The notes beneath the pieces were generated by a model. It was not told the origin of the DNA and searched no databases. It saw only the letters and a list, made by a program, of their open reading frames with translations. This document shows positions 1-5,996 of a DNA stretch of 6,290 bases, piece by piece. Position 1 is the stretch's first letter. Every line of letters begins with the position of its first letter. Made by a program: the position numbers and the translations under genes. The DNA lies in contig DBTO01000030.1 in NCBI GenBank assembly GCA_002307095.1, forward strand, positions 2,682-8,971, written 5' to 3'. This DNA comes from Sulfurospirillum sp. UBA1314 (GTDB taxonomy: Bacteria; Campylobacterota; Campylobacteria; Campylobacterales; Sulfurospirillaceae).

Positions 1-839
1 ATAAAAAAGTGTTAGAGTCGTTCATCAAATCGGGCAGTTTTGATGACTTTGGTCACTCCAGACGTGCATTGCTTGAAAATATTGATAGCATTATTGAAGC
101 GAGTGCCGAGTGTAGTCGTGCTAAAAAAATGGCAGAATACTCACTCTTTGGCGATGCGGAAGAGATGACAACGGTGCAGGTGAGCATCGAAAATATCCCC
201 GAATTTGATAACAAACGCATGCTGGAACTGGAAAAAGAGACGATTGGTTTTTACATCTCAGGACATCCTCTGGATGCGTTTAGAGCTGAGATTGATGAGA
301 TGAGCTACACGCTCTCCAGTGAAAAAGATCAGATCGAAGATGGCAGTAAAGCGCTGTTTATCGGCAAGGTCGAGGGCATTACGGAAAAAATTAGTAAAAA
401 AGGCAATAAATTTGGCATCATCTCTTTGATGGATTTTCACGGTTCCATGGAGCTCACGGTATTTGAAAAACAGCTTGAAACACTCTCCCGTTTGGATATC
501 GAAAAACCGCTCTGTTTTAAAGTCGATGTGAGCAACGATGGGCAAAACACCAAAATGCGTGTGATGAAAATCATGGAACTAAACGACGCTAAAAAAGAGA
601 AGATCGAGACCAAAGTCATCGAAGTACCACAAGAACCTAAAGTGCTTCTGTTGGATTTAAACGATGACACAAGTCAGTTGGAGTTTTTGTACCAAATCGT
701 ACGTCAAAGCTCCGGCCGCAGACCGTTACATCTCATTATCACCTCTAAATTGCAAGATGTTGTGATTGAGACGGGTTTTAGCGTGGACGATAGTATCGAT
801 GAAAAGATCGCTGCACTCGAATATGTGAAGGTGGTTTAG
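1..839 (+). CDS. dnaE: DNA polymerase III subunit alpha, C-terminal part (partial at left edge)
   Basis: This is the C-terminal ~278 residues of the replicative polymerase catalytic subunit. The frame is open from base 3 with no start, so the gene begins left of the window; full-length DnaE is usually about 1,150-1,200 residues. The N-terminal part (KKVLESFIKSGSFDDFG) matches the helix-hairpin-helix / end-of-fingers region. A YSLFGD segment at nt ~138-155 sits where the beta-clamp binding motif lies. It is followed by the DnaE signature ETIGFYISGHPLDAF (nt ~237-281). An OB-fold follows (GKVEGITEKISKKGNKFG, nt ~363-416), then the variable C-terminal domain that in other bacteria contacts tau. 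The PHP and palm domains are outside the window. The TAG stop (837-839) lies inside a 28-bp palindrome. Identification is firm from the signature motifs and their order. Confidence 0.95.
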   Translation, partial: KKVLESFIKSGSFDDFGHSRRALLENIDSIIEASAECSRAKKMAEYSLFGDAEEMTTVQVSIENIPEFDNKRMLELEKETIGFYISGHPLDAFRAEIDEMSYTLSSEKDQIEDGSKALFIGKVEGITEKISKKGNKFGIISLMDFHGSMELTVFEKQLETLSRLDIEKPLCFKVDVSNDGQNTKMRVMKIMELNDAKKEKIETKVIEVPQEPKVLLLDLNDDTSQLEFLYQIVRQSSGRRPLHLIITSKLQDVVIETGFSVDDSIDEKIAALEYVKVV

Positions 840-861
840 TCTTTACATGTAAAGACTAAAC
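834..861. terminator. 28-bp perfect palindrome at the dnaE/flgS convergent junction, probable bidirectional terminator
   Basis: Bases 834-861 form a gap-free palindrome: GTTTAGTCTTTACA followed by its exact reverse complement. It starts inside the dnaE stop region (TAG 837-839) and ends 8 bp before the flgS stop. Its centre is TTTACATGTAAA (842-853), the repeated motif of this window. As RNA it would fold into a long hairpin with a minimal loop in transcripts from either strand, which suits a shared terminator between convergent genes. The stem is AT-rich and no long U-tract follows on either side, so it is not a textbook intrinsic terminator. A protein-binding site is an alternative. Confidence 0.5.
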
Positions 862-869
862 GAAGCCTT

Positions 870-1886
870 TTAACGCGGAATTCGAATCTCAAATCCTTTA
901 GGATCTTCGAGCAGATTGATCCTTCCGTTGTGGGCTTGAATGATCTGTAAAGAGAGCGCAAGTCCTAGCCCATTGCCTTTGGTTTTAGTCGTTTTAAAGG
1001 GCTCAAAGAGGATGTTTTTGTTCTCAATCGCTTTACCATCATCGTTTACATGTAAAAGCACAAACTCACAGTCTGGTACATAAGCAATGCTCACATTTCC
1101 ACTCTCTTTCTCGCACTCTTCGATTGCATCAATCGCGTTAAAAATAAAGTTTTGAAGCACCAAATTGAGCAGTTCAAAATCGGCCTTAATCTCAACATGC
1201 GGTAGGGCAAACTGAAAGTTCACCTCTTTGGTGTAAGAGTAGTGCGAAATCGCCTGTTCACACTCTTTGATAAGTCGATCGAGGTAAAAATAACTGGGGT
1301 TGATCTGCACACTTTTGGTAAAAAGCAAGGTAGCTTTGATGATGCGCTCCACCCGCCAAATCGCTTTTTTAATCTCGGTGACGAGAGGTTTGATATTGGG
1401 GTCGACTTTTTTGAGCAGGGTCGAGGCGAGTAAGGAGACGGAACCTATGGGATTGCGGATTTCATGCGAGAGATGTGCTGCGACTTGACCCATAGAAACA
1501 AGGCGTTCTTGGCGTTTCCCCTCTGTTATATCGGTTGCTGTAATGATGAGTTTATCGCTTTTGGTGACATTTTTGACGAGGTAAGAGCGCCCCTCAAAGT
1601 CGATCTCACTTGCTTCATCGTGCGACAAACCTTCTAAAATCGCCCCCATTTTTTTGGCTTCGCTGTTTTGCAAAAAGATGGCACCATCATTATCAAAGAC
1701 CCACAGTGCATTGGGCTGTACTTCGATGATTTGACGAATAAAATCTTGCAGTGACGTGTAGGATTCGTTGAGTTTTTTGTACTCAGCTTCGATGACATAC
1801 GTTTGGTTGATCAGGTCTGCAAGACCTTGTTTAAAGAGCTCTTTTTCTTTAGCACTAAGGCTGTTGAGTAACGTTTCATCAATCAT
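870..1886 (-). CDS. flgS: FlgS-type sensor histidine kinase for flagellar gene control
   Basis: A 338-residue soluble histidine kinase. It has no membrane segment, so it should act in the cytoplasm. In Campylobacter and Helicobacter, FlgS responds to the flagellar export apparatus and phosphorylates the NtrC-like FlgR, which activates sigma-54 flagellar genes. The N-terminal ~45 residues look helical, followed by a PAS-like region (~50-122). A HisKA domain carries the H-box SHEIRNPIG with phospho-accepting His141. The HATPase domain has the N-box (LQNFIFNAIDA, 244-254), a G1 box NDDGKAI (281-287), FEPF (294-297) and a G2 box GNGLGLA (304-310). The G1 box has Ala where the second Gly of DxGxG is usual. 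The ATG is preceded by GGGA at 7 nt spacing, and an in-frame stop lies just upstream. FlgR is not in the window; pairing is inferred from family knowledge. The gene is divergent from the aminotransferase gene, as I recall for flgS of C. jejuni being near an aminotransferase gene. Confidence 0.88.
   Translation of the reverse strand: MIDETLLNSLSAKEKELFKQGLADLINQTYVIEAEYKKLNESYTSLQDFIRQIIEVQPNALWVFDNDGAIFLQNSEAKKMGAILEGLSHDEASEIDFEGRSYLVKNVTKSDKLIITATDITEGKRQERLVSMGQVAAHLSHEIRNPIGSVSLLASTLLKKVDPNIKPLVTEIKKAIWRVERIIKATLLFTKSVQINPSYFYLDRLIKECEQAISHYSYTKEVNFQFALPHVEIKADFELLNLVLQNFIFNAIDAIEECEKESGNVSIAYVPDCEFVLLHVNDDGKAIENKNILFEPFKTTKTKGNGLGLALSLQIIQAHNGRINLLEDPKGFEIRIPR
1045..1056. repeat. TTTACATGTAAA palindrome copy inside flgS
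   Basis: An exact 12-bp palindrome within the flgS coding region. On the coding strand it encodes part of the LLHVND stretch just before the G1 box. It matches the centre of the 834-861 palindrome and the copy at 2273-2284. There is no flanking symmetry beyond the core here. Confidence 0.75.
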
Positions 1887-1921
1887 CTGTGATTCCCATC
1901 ATCGCTTTAAAGGTTTATAAA

Positions 1922-1934
1922 GGGTATAATACCC
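1922..1934. promoter_or_regulatory. Inverted repeat GGGTATAATACCC with -10 elements, divergent promoter between flgS and the aminotransferase gene
   Basis: On the + strand a perfect TATAAT lies at 1925-1930, giving an expected start near 1937, just ahead of the GTG at 1955. The motif is an inverted repeat (GGGTAT-A-ATACCC). On the - strand it therefore reads GGGTATTATACCC, with TATTAT about 40 nt upstream of the flgS ATG; a TATAAA at 1914-1919 (-) is another -10 candidate for flgS. No -35 is recognisable on either side, as is usual for the Campylobacterota housekeeping sigma factor. The symmetry could also be an operator. The + strand -10 is the stronger call; the flgS promoter is tentative. 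Confidence 0.6.
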
Positions 1935-1944
1935 GAAAATTTTT

Positions 1945-1952
1945 GGATAAAG
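1945..1952 (+). promoter_or_regulatory. Ribosome binding site supporting the GTG start at 1955
   Basis: GGATAAAG precedes the GTG at 1955-1957, with GGA 7 nt from the start codon. The longest reading frame would start at a GTG at 1889, but that start has no purine-rich leader, lies 2 bp from the flgS start codon, and would put the TATAAT promoter inside the gene. The match to the ribosome binding consensus is only moderate. Confidence 0.5.
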
Positions 1953-1954
1953 TC

Positions 1955-3217
1955 GTGCAAGCAATACGCAAAAATATTATTAAAGATAAAAATCTTCTCT
2001 ATTTCGACTATACTGCGTCCGGTCAAGGGTATAAACCGATTGAAAAACAGATGCAAGTCATCCTTAAAACCTATGCCAATACCCACTCTGAAGTTGCTTC
2101 CAGTGCTGTTAAAACAAGCAAATATTATGCCAAAGCACGCAGTGATCTTAAAATTGCGCTGGAAATTGATGAAAGTTTTTACCTCTTTCCCTGTGGTTCG
2201 GGAGCAACGGGTGCGATTAAAAAATTTCAAGAACTGATGGGCATTTACATTCCGCCTCACACCTTAAAACGTTTTACATGTAAACCGCAAAATCTCCCGA
2301 TTGTCTTCGTGGGACCTTATGAACACCACTCCAATGAGCTGAGCTTTCGTGAAGGGTTATGCGAAGTGATTCGTGTGCCTTTGGACGAAGAGGAAAAGAT
2401 CGATATGACGTTTTTGCAGACGCACCTTGAAGCCAATAAAGAGCGCGAGATCATCGCCTCTTTTTCGGTGGCTTCCAATGTCACGGGTATCGTGAGTGAT
2501 TATAAACGTATTTACGCGCTCATCAAACGTTACAACGGTATCTTATGCCTAGACGCAGCAGCGGCATCGCCCTACATCAACATCGATTGCCACTACTACG
2601 ACGCATTGTTTCTCTCTCCGCATAAACTTTTAGGTGGGGTAGGATCGTGTGGGGTTTTGGTGATGAAAAAAGCACTCTGCACCGAAACAACACCGACCTT
2701 TGCAGGAGGTGGCACGGTTGGGTATGTTTCGCGCACTTCGCACACTTTTTTAAGCGATGTTGAACTCGCTGAAGATGCAGGAACGCCTGCGATTTTACAG
2801 TTTATCAGAGCTTCTTTGGCGTACAATCTGCGCAATGAAATCGGCTTAGAGAAGATTCATGCCGTGGAAGAAGAGCTCAAATTTTATTTTGGTTCACGTA
2901 TACGCTCCATTGAAGGGGTGAAGCTTTACTGCAAATACTCCCAAGATAAACTCCCCATCTTTTCACTCAATTTTGAGGGGATCAATCCGTACGATATCTC
3001 GCAGTACCTCTCCGATCATTTTGGGATTCAAACCAGAGCAGGGTGCAGTTGCGCCGGTCCTTACGGGCACGATCTGCTAAAATTGACCGATGGTCAACCT
3101 TTTGAAGAGAAGCCGGGCTGGCTACGCATCTCGTTGCACTATACGCACACGAAAAAAGAGATCGACCGACTGCTTTTTGCGATTGAAAAATCGGTCAAAG
3201 CTCTACGCAAGGCTTAG
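1955..3217 (+). CDS. PLP-dependent class V aminotransferase / cysteine desulfurase-like protein
   Basis: This is a fold-type I PLP enzyme of the NifS/SufS-like class V family. With the GTG start at 1955 it has 420 residues; the open frame reaches back to a GTG at 1889 (442 residues), but a TATAAT and an SD-like sequence favour the shorter form. Numbering the longer form: the cofactor phosphate loop is PCGSGATGA (101-109), His146/His147 in PYEHHSNE stack on the ring, and Asp222 in CLDAAA contacts the pyridine nitrogen. Lys246 in SPHKLLGG is the Schiff-base lysine. A Cys pair in RAGCSCAGPYGH (386 and 388) sits where SufS-type desulfurases have their catalytic Cys, and Arg413 in LRISLHY likely binds the substrate carboxylate. 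All catalytic elements are present. Substrate is unknown: sulfur mobilisation from cysteine is plausible, but no isc/suf/nif partner gene is nearby. The stop overlaps the lrgB stop. Confidence 0.85.
   Translation: MQAIRKNIIKDKNLLYFDYTASGQGYKPIEKQMQVILKTYANTHSEVASSAVKTSKYYAKARSDLKIALEIDESFYLFPCGSGATGAIKKFQELMGIYIPPHTLKRFTCKPQNLPIVFVGPYEHHSNELSFREGLCEVIRVPLDEEEKIDMTFLQTHLEANKEREIIASFSVASNVTGIVSDYKRIYALIKRYNGILCLDAAAASPYINIDCHYYDALFLSPHKLLGGVGSCGVLVMKKALCTETTPTFAGGGTVGYVSRTSHTFLSDVELAEDAGTPAILQFIRASLAYNLRNEIGLEKIHAVEEELKFYFGSRIRSIEGVKLYCKYSQDKLPIFSLNFEGINPYDISQYLSDHFGIQTRAGCSCAGPYGHDLLKLTDGQPFEEKPGWLRISLHYTHTKKEIDRLLFAIEKSVKALRKA
2273..2284. repeat. TTTACATGTAAA palindrome copy inside the aminotransferase gene
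   Basis: An exact copy of the 12-bp palindrome, coding for the FTCK region in a non-catalytic part of the enzyme. Symmetry does not extend beyond the core (T at 2272 faces C at 2285). Confidence 0.75.
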
Positions 3218-3939
3218 GTTAAAATTATCTCCAACAAAGGTGCAATGAGGACATTGAAAATACCTGTGAGCACCATGACCAATGCGGCAATGGTTCCCAC
3301 TTCATTGTCCAACTCATACGCCTTGCTTGACCCTGCAACATGTGCGGCTATTCCAAAAGAAGCACCCATAGACATCTTTGATTTTAGCGGCAGCCAATAG
3401 AGCAACAGTTGCCCAAACGATGCACCGAAAATGCCTGTTAGTATCACAAAAAGAGCGGTTAATTCGGGCGTCCCACCAATTTCTCCAGAGATGACCATCG
3501 CAAAAGGTGTACTGATGGAGCGAGGCAAAAGGCTCAAACGCAAAGCGTCCGTAATACCAACGGCGGAAGCTAAAAACCATGCAGAAGCGATGGAGAGAAT
3601 GGAGCCAAAAACCACACCAATACTCAGCGTTCGCCAGTATAGAACCATGATGTTTCTGCGCTTATAAATAGGCACGGCAAATGCAACCGTAGCAGGACCA
3701 AGAAGCGCAATAAGCCAGTGAGTTCCTCGAATATAGACATTGTAATTGGTGTGCGACAAAAGTGTAATAATAATTAAGAGAATGGGCGTGATGATAATCG
3801 GCGTTGTCCACCAACGTTTGTAACGACGATGAAAATGTTTGGAAAGCCAATAAAGTCCTATCGTTAGAACAGACCATAAAAGGGTCACTTCCGCTGCCAT
3901 CAAAAGTGGGCGGTAGGTGAGCAACAGTTCAAAATTCAT
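3214..3939 (-). CDS. lrgB: LrgB/CidB-family membrane protein
   Basis: A 241-residue polytopic inner-membrane protein of the LrgB/CidB/YohK family. Family members were first described as antiholin-like partners of LrgA in Staphylococcus; related pairs in Bacillus and Streptococcus mediate pyruvate uptake, and a plant relative exports glycolate. Several hydrophobic segments span most of the length. Family-typical blocks are ALLGPATVAFAVPIY (~78-92), LPRSISTPFAMVISGEIGG (138-156) and FGIAAHVAGSSKAYELDNEVG (~195-215), so the core is intact. The ATG overlaps the lrgA stop as ATGA (3936-3939), with AGGGAG 8 nt upstream, which indicates translational coupling. The TAA stop overlaps the convergent aminotransferase stop by 4 bp, leaving no room for a separate terminator. 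Solute transport is more likely than a role in lysis, but this is inference. Confidence 0.9.
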   Translation of the reverse strand: MNFELLLTYRPLLMAAEVTLLWSVLTIGLYWLSKHFHRRYKRWWTTPIIITPILLIIITLLSHTNYNVYIRGTHWLIALLGPATVAFAVPIYKRRNIMVLYWRTLSIGVVFGSILSIASAWFLASAVGITDALRLSLLPRSISTPFAMVISGEIGGTPELTALFVILTGIFGASFGQLLLYWLPLKSKMSMGASFGIAAHVAGSSKAYELDNEVGTIAALVMVLTGIFNVLIAPLLEIILT

Positions 3940-4385
3940 GATTTCATCTCCCTTTTTGAGAGTTTTTCCAGTTTGTAAAAACTAAAATCTACGATAATCG
4001 CAGTCCCGATAATCACAATAATCGTACCTAAGATAATAATGGCAAGTATTTTGAGTCCCATCCAGCCAAAAAATTCTTGATGATTCAGCACCGCAGGCAC
4101 GGCAGGAATAAAAAAAAGAAGCATCTCCGCCAAAAACCACTCAGCCCCCAACGCCAAGGAGCGAATGCTTAAGAGGTTAAAATACAAAAGTATCAGCACC
4201 AAAAACAGCCCTATGACACCACCGGGGATAGGAAGATGACTCCAAAGCGAGATCTCTTGCGCTATGAACCAAAGCGCGGTGATAAGAGCTATTTGCAGAA
4301 TGCGACTTTTGTGAAAGGTGCGTTTGAGAAAAACAAGAAGTTTTTTAAAGGTGTGAGATAGCATGGCGAACTTTCTTGGGAGCAT
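3936..4385 (-). CDS. lrgA: LrgA/CidA-family membrane protein
   Basis: A 149-residue small membrane protein of the CidA/LrgA (holin-like) family, expected to form a complex or transporter with LrgB. It has a basic N-terminus and about four hydrophobic segments (~28-45, 53-70, 82-100, 109-132). It carries the family motif LPIPGGVIGLFLVLILL (51-67) and FFIPAVPAVLNH (91-102), where many homologues have FFVPAGVG. The C-terminus is charged. Two starts are possible: ATG at 4385 and ATG at 4364 (residue 8), giving 149 or 142 residues. Neither has a strong ribosome binding site, and an in-frame stop at 4410-4412 bounds the N-terminus. It is the first gene of the lrgAB operon, with a promoter TATAAT at 4458-4463. 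Confidence 0.9.
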   Translation of the reverse strand: MLPRKFAMLSHTFKKLLVFLKRTFHKSRILQIALITALWFIAQEISLWSHLPIPGGVIGLFLVLILLYFNLLSIRSLALGAEWFLAEMLLFFIPAVPAVLNHQEFFGWMGLKILAIIILGTIIVIIGTAIIVDFSFYKLEKLSKREMKS

Positions 4386-4457
4386 AAGAAGCGATGTGGA
4401 AGTAAGAGACTAACCTAAAAATGCGTTTCATAAATGACCAAAATTTAATTTAGCGGA

Positions 4458-4463
4458 ATTATA
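4458..4463 (-). promoter_or_regulatory. -10 element of the lrgAB promoter
   Basis: A perfect TATAAT on the - strand, preceded by a T-rich tract (TTATTTTTCTTTTGG) and no clear -35, as is typical for Campylobacterota sigma-70 promoters. The expected transcript starts near 4451, leaving a leader of about 65-85 nt before lrgA. A second, weaker candidate is TATTAT at 4477-4482 (-). The 157-bp gap between lrgA and trkH otherwise holds the trkH-proximal hairpin at 4512-4533 and no other recognisable signal. Confidence 0.6.
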
Positions 4464-4511
4464 CTCCAAAAGAAAAATAATACAGATTAAAGTCATTCTG
4501 AAAATGGATAG

Positions 4512-4533
4512 AAATTCTTACATGTAAAGATTT
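4512..4533 (-). terminator. Imperfect hairpin just after trkH, possible terminator
   Basis: Ten bases past the trkH stop is a 22-bp near-palindrome centred on TTACATGTAA (4518-4527), with two adjacent imperfect pairs in the stem. In trkH mRNA these would be one G-U wobble and one A-C mismatch. It is AT-rich and ends in UUUCU, so any terminator is weak. Its core is a one-mismatch copy (CTTACATGTAAA, 4517-4528) of the palindrome repeated elsewhere in the window. Its location resembles that of the 834-861 element: immediately at a gene 3' end. Confidence 0.4.
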
Positions 4534-4542
4534 TGATACGTT

Positions 4543-5982
4543 TTAGAACTTCTTCCAAAAATTGCGACTGAGCATCATAAAGACGGTATAACACTCCAAT
4601 CTTCCGATAATCATTGCAGCAGAGAGTACCAATTTATCGTACCATGAAAAAAAAGCGTAGTTTTGAGAAGGGCCTGTGAGATTAAGTCCTGGTCCTATAT
4701 TGCCTATCATAGAGATAGACGTACTAAATGCGCTTAAGAAGTCAAAACCTCTGGCAAAAAGATACATCGTTACCATAAAAGCGGTGAGAATGAAGAGCGC
4801 AAAGAAGCCAAAAACAGAGTTGATGATAGAGCTTTTAATCTGCTTGCCATCGACAAAAATGGAGGTGATGACGTCGGGTTGGATGGTTCGTTTGATCTCT
4901 AGGGCAATATTTTTGAAAAAGAGCACGTAGCGAATCATTTTAATACCGCCCGCGGTTGAGCCAGCATTGGCACTCATCATCATGGCAAGTATGGCAATCA
5001 TCATCGTAAATTGCCCCCATTTTTCGTAATCCAGTGAAGCAAACCCTGTCGTTGATGCAAGGGTAGAAACTGTAAACATCGCGTGCATAAACGAGGTGTA
5101 GAATGAATCTTGGCTGGTAAAAACATGTTGAAGCGCCATCATAAGAGCAAGTCCTACAATAAGTCCAATATACCATTGGTTCTCTTCGGTATTAAAGGCG
5201 CGTTTGTCACCATTGAAAAAACGAATATGGGCTAAGAAGTTAATACCCGAAATGATCATAAAAAAAGTCGTTGTCCAAATAACACCATCGCTAAAGCCAG
5301 CTAAAGAGCTGTTTTTCGTCGAAAAACCACCCGTTGAGATGGTCGCAAAAGCGTGATTGATGGCATCAAACCAGTTCATACCAAAGAGCATTAACAGTGC
5401 AAAATTGGCAAGTGTAAAAAGGATATACACCGCCCAGATACGATTCGCTGTATCTTTGATCTTTGGGGTGATTTTGTCCATCGAAATACCCGTAGATTCG
5501 GCTTTAAAAAGACTGAGTGAGCCACTAGGATTGATCAAAGGTAAAAGTCCAACGCCCAAAACAATGATACCAATACCCCCAATCCAGTGCATCAAACTTC
5601 GGTGAAACAAAATGGCTTTGGGTAAGATTTCTACATCGGTATAAACACTGGCACCCGTCGTTGTAAAACCACTTATCGCTTCAAAAAAAGCGCCTGCAGG
5701 ATCGATTTTTGTGTACAGCACGAGTGGAATAGCACCACCTATGCCTAAGAGAATCCAGATAAAATTAACCGAGACGATGCTCTCTTTTATGCCTAAAATC
5801 ATCTCATCGTTTTTGAGAATTAAAAAAATTGAGAGGTTGATAATAAAAAGGGCAAACATAGCTAGGGCATAAATAAAGACATCTTCATTGTAAAAATAAC
5901 CCACAATGGGAGGAATGAGTAAAAGAAAAAAGACAACAAGCCCAACGGCGGAGACAAATTTTAAAATACTTTTAATACTCAT
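4543..5982 (-). CDS. trkH: TrkH/KtrB-family potassium uptake protein
   Basis: The 479-residue K+ (or Na+-coupled K+) translocating subunit in the inner membrane. It has the four pore-loop repeats of the SKT superfamily: filter segments at FTTTGAS (106-112), ISTGGFS (215-221), STTGFA (310-315) and IGNIGPG (426-432). Each has the conserved filter glycine (110, 218, 313, 430). The glycine/serine-rich gating loop in the third repeat is NAGSTAGGIKMIR (339-351), and the C-terminus has the GRLE motif (460-463). The length matches TrkH (~480) more than the shorter KtrB (~440). The start ATG has AAGAG 5 nt upstream. It lies 14 bp after the upstream trkA-like gene on the same strand, so the two form an operon and should make one complex with nucleotide-regulated gating. 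Confidence 0.94.
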   Translation of the reverse strand: MSIKSILKFVSAVGLVVFFLLLIPPIVGYFYNEDVFIYALAMFALFIINLSIFLILKNDEMILGIKESIVSVNFIWILLGIGGAIPLVLYTKIDPAGAFFEAISGFTTTGASVYTDVEILPKAILFHRSLMHWIGGIGIIVLGVGLLPLINPSGSLSLFKAESTGISMDKITPKIKDTANRIWAVYILFTLANFALLMLFGMNWFDAINHAFATISTGGFSTKNSSLAGFSDGVIWTTTFFMIISGINFLAHIRFFNGDKRAFNTEENQWYIGLIVGLALMMALQHVFTSQDSFYTSFMHAMFTVSTLASTTGFASLDYEKWGQFTMMIAILAMMMSANAGSTAGGIKMIRYVLFFKNIALEIKRTIQPDVITSIFVDGKQIKSSIINSVFGFFALFILTAFMVTMYLFARGFDFLSAFSTSISMIGNIGPGLNLTGPSQNYAFFSWYDKLVLSAAMIIGRLECYTVFMMLSRNFWKKF

Positions 5983-5996
5983 AGCGCTCTTTTAGA

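Noticed and set aside
1907..2260. 117-residue frame on the - strand opposite the aminotransferase gene
   Set aside because: It lies wholly antisense to a well-supported enzyme, has no recognisable motif and no ribosome binding site that I can see; treated as a shadow frame.
2596..2835. 79-residue - strand frame across the PLP-lysine region
   Set aside because: Antisense to conserved catalytic coding sequence, low-complexity composition, no family resemblance.
3314..3580. 88-residue - strand frame inside lrgB
   Set aside because: Same strand but a shifted frame of lrgB, which carries clear family motifs throughout; no sign of a frameshift in lrgB.
5120..5130. AACATGTT as another copy of the repeated palindrome
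   Set aside because: It shares only the ACATGT centre; flanks do not match TTTACATGTAAA.
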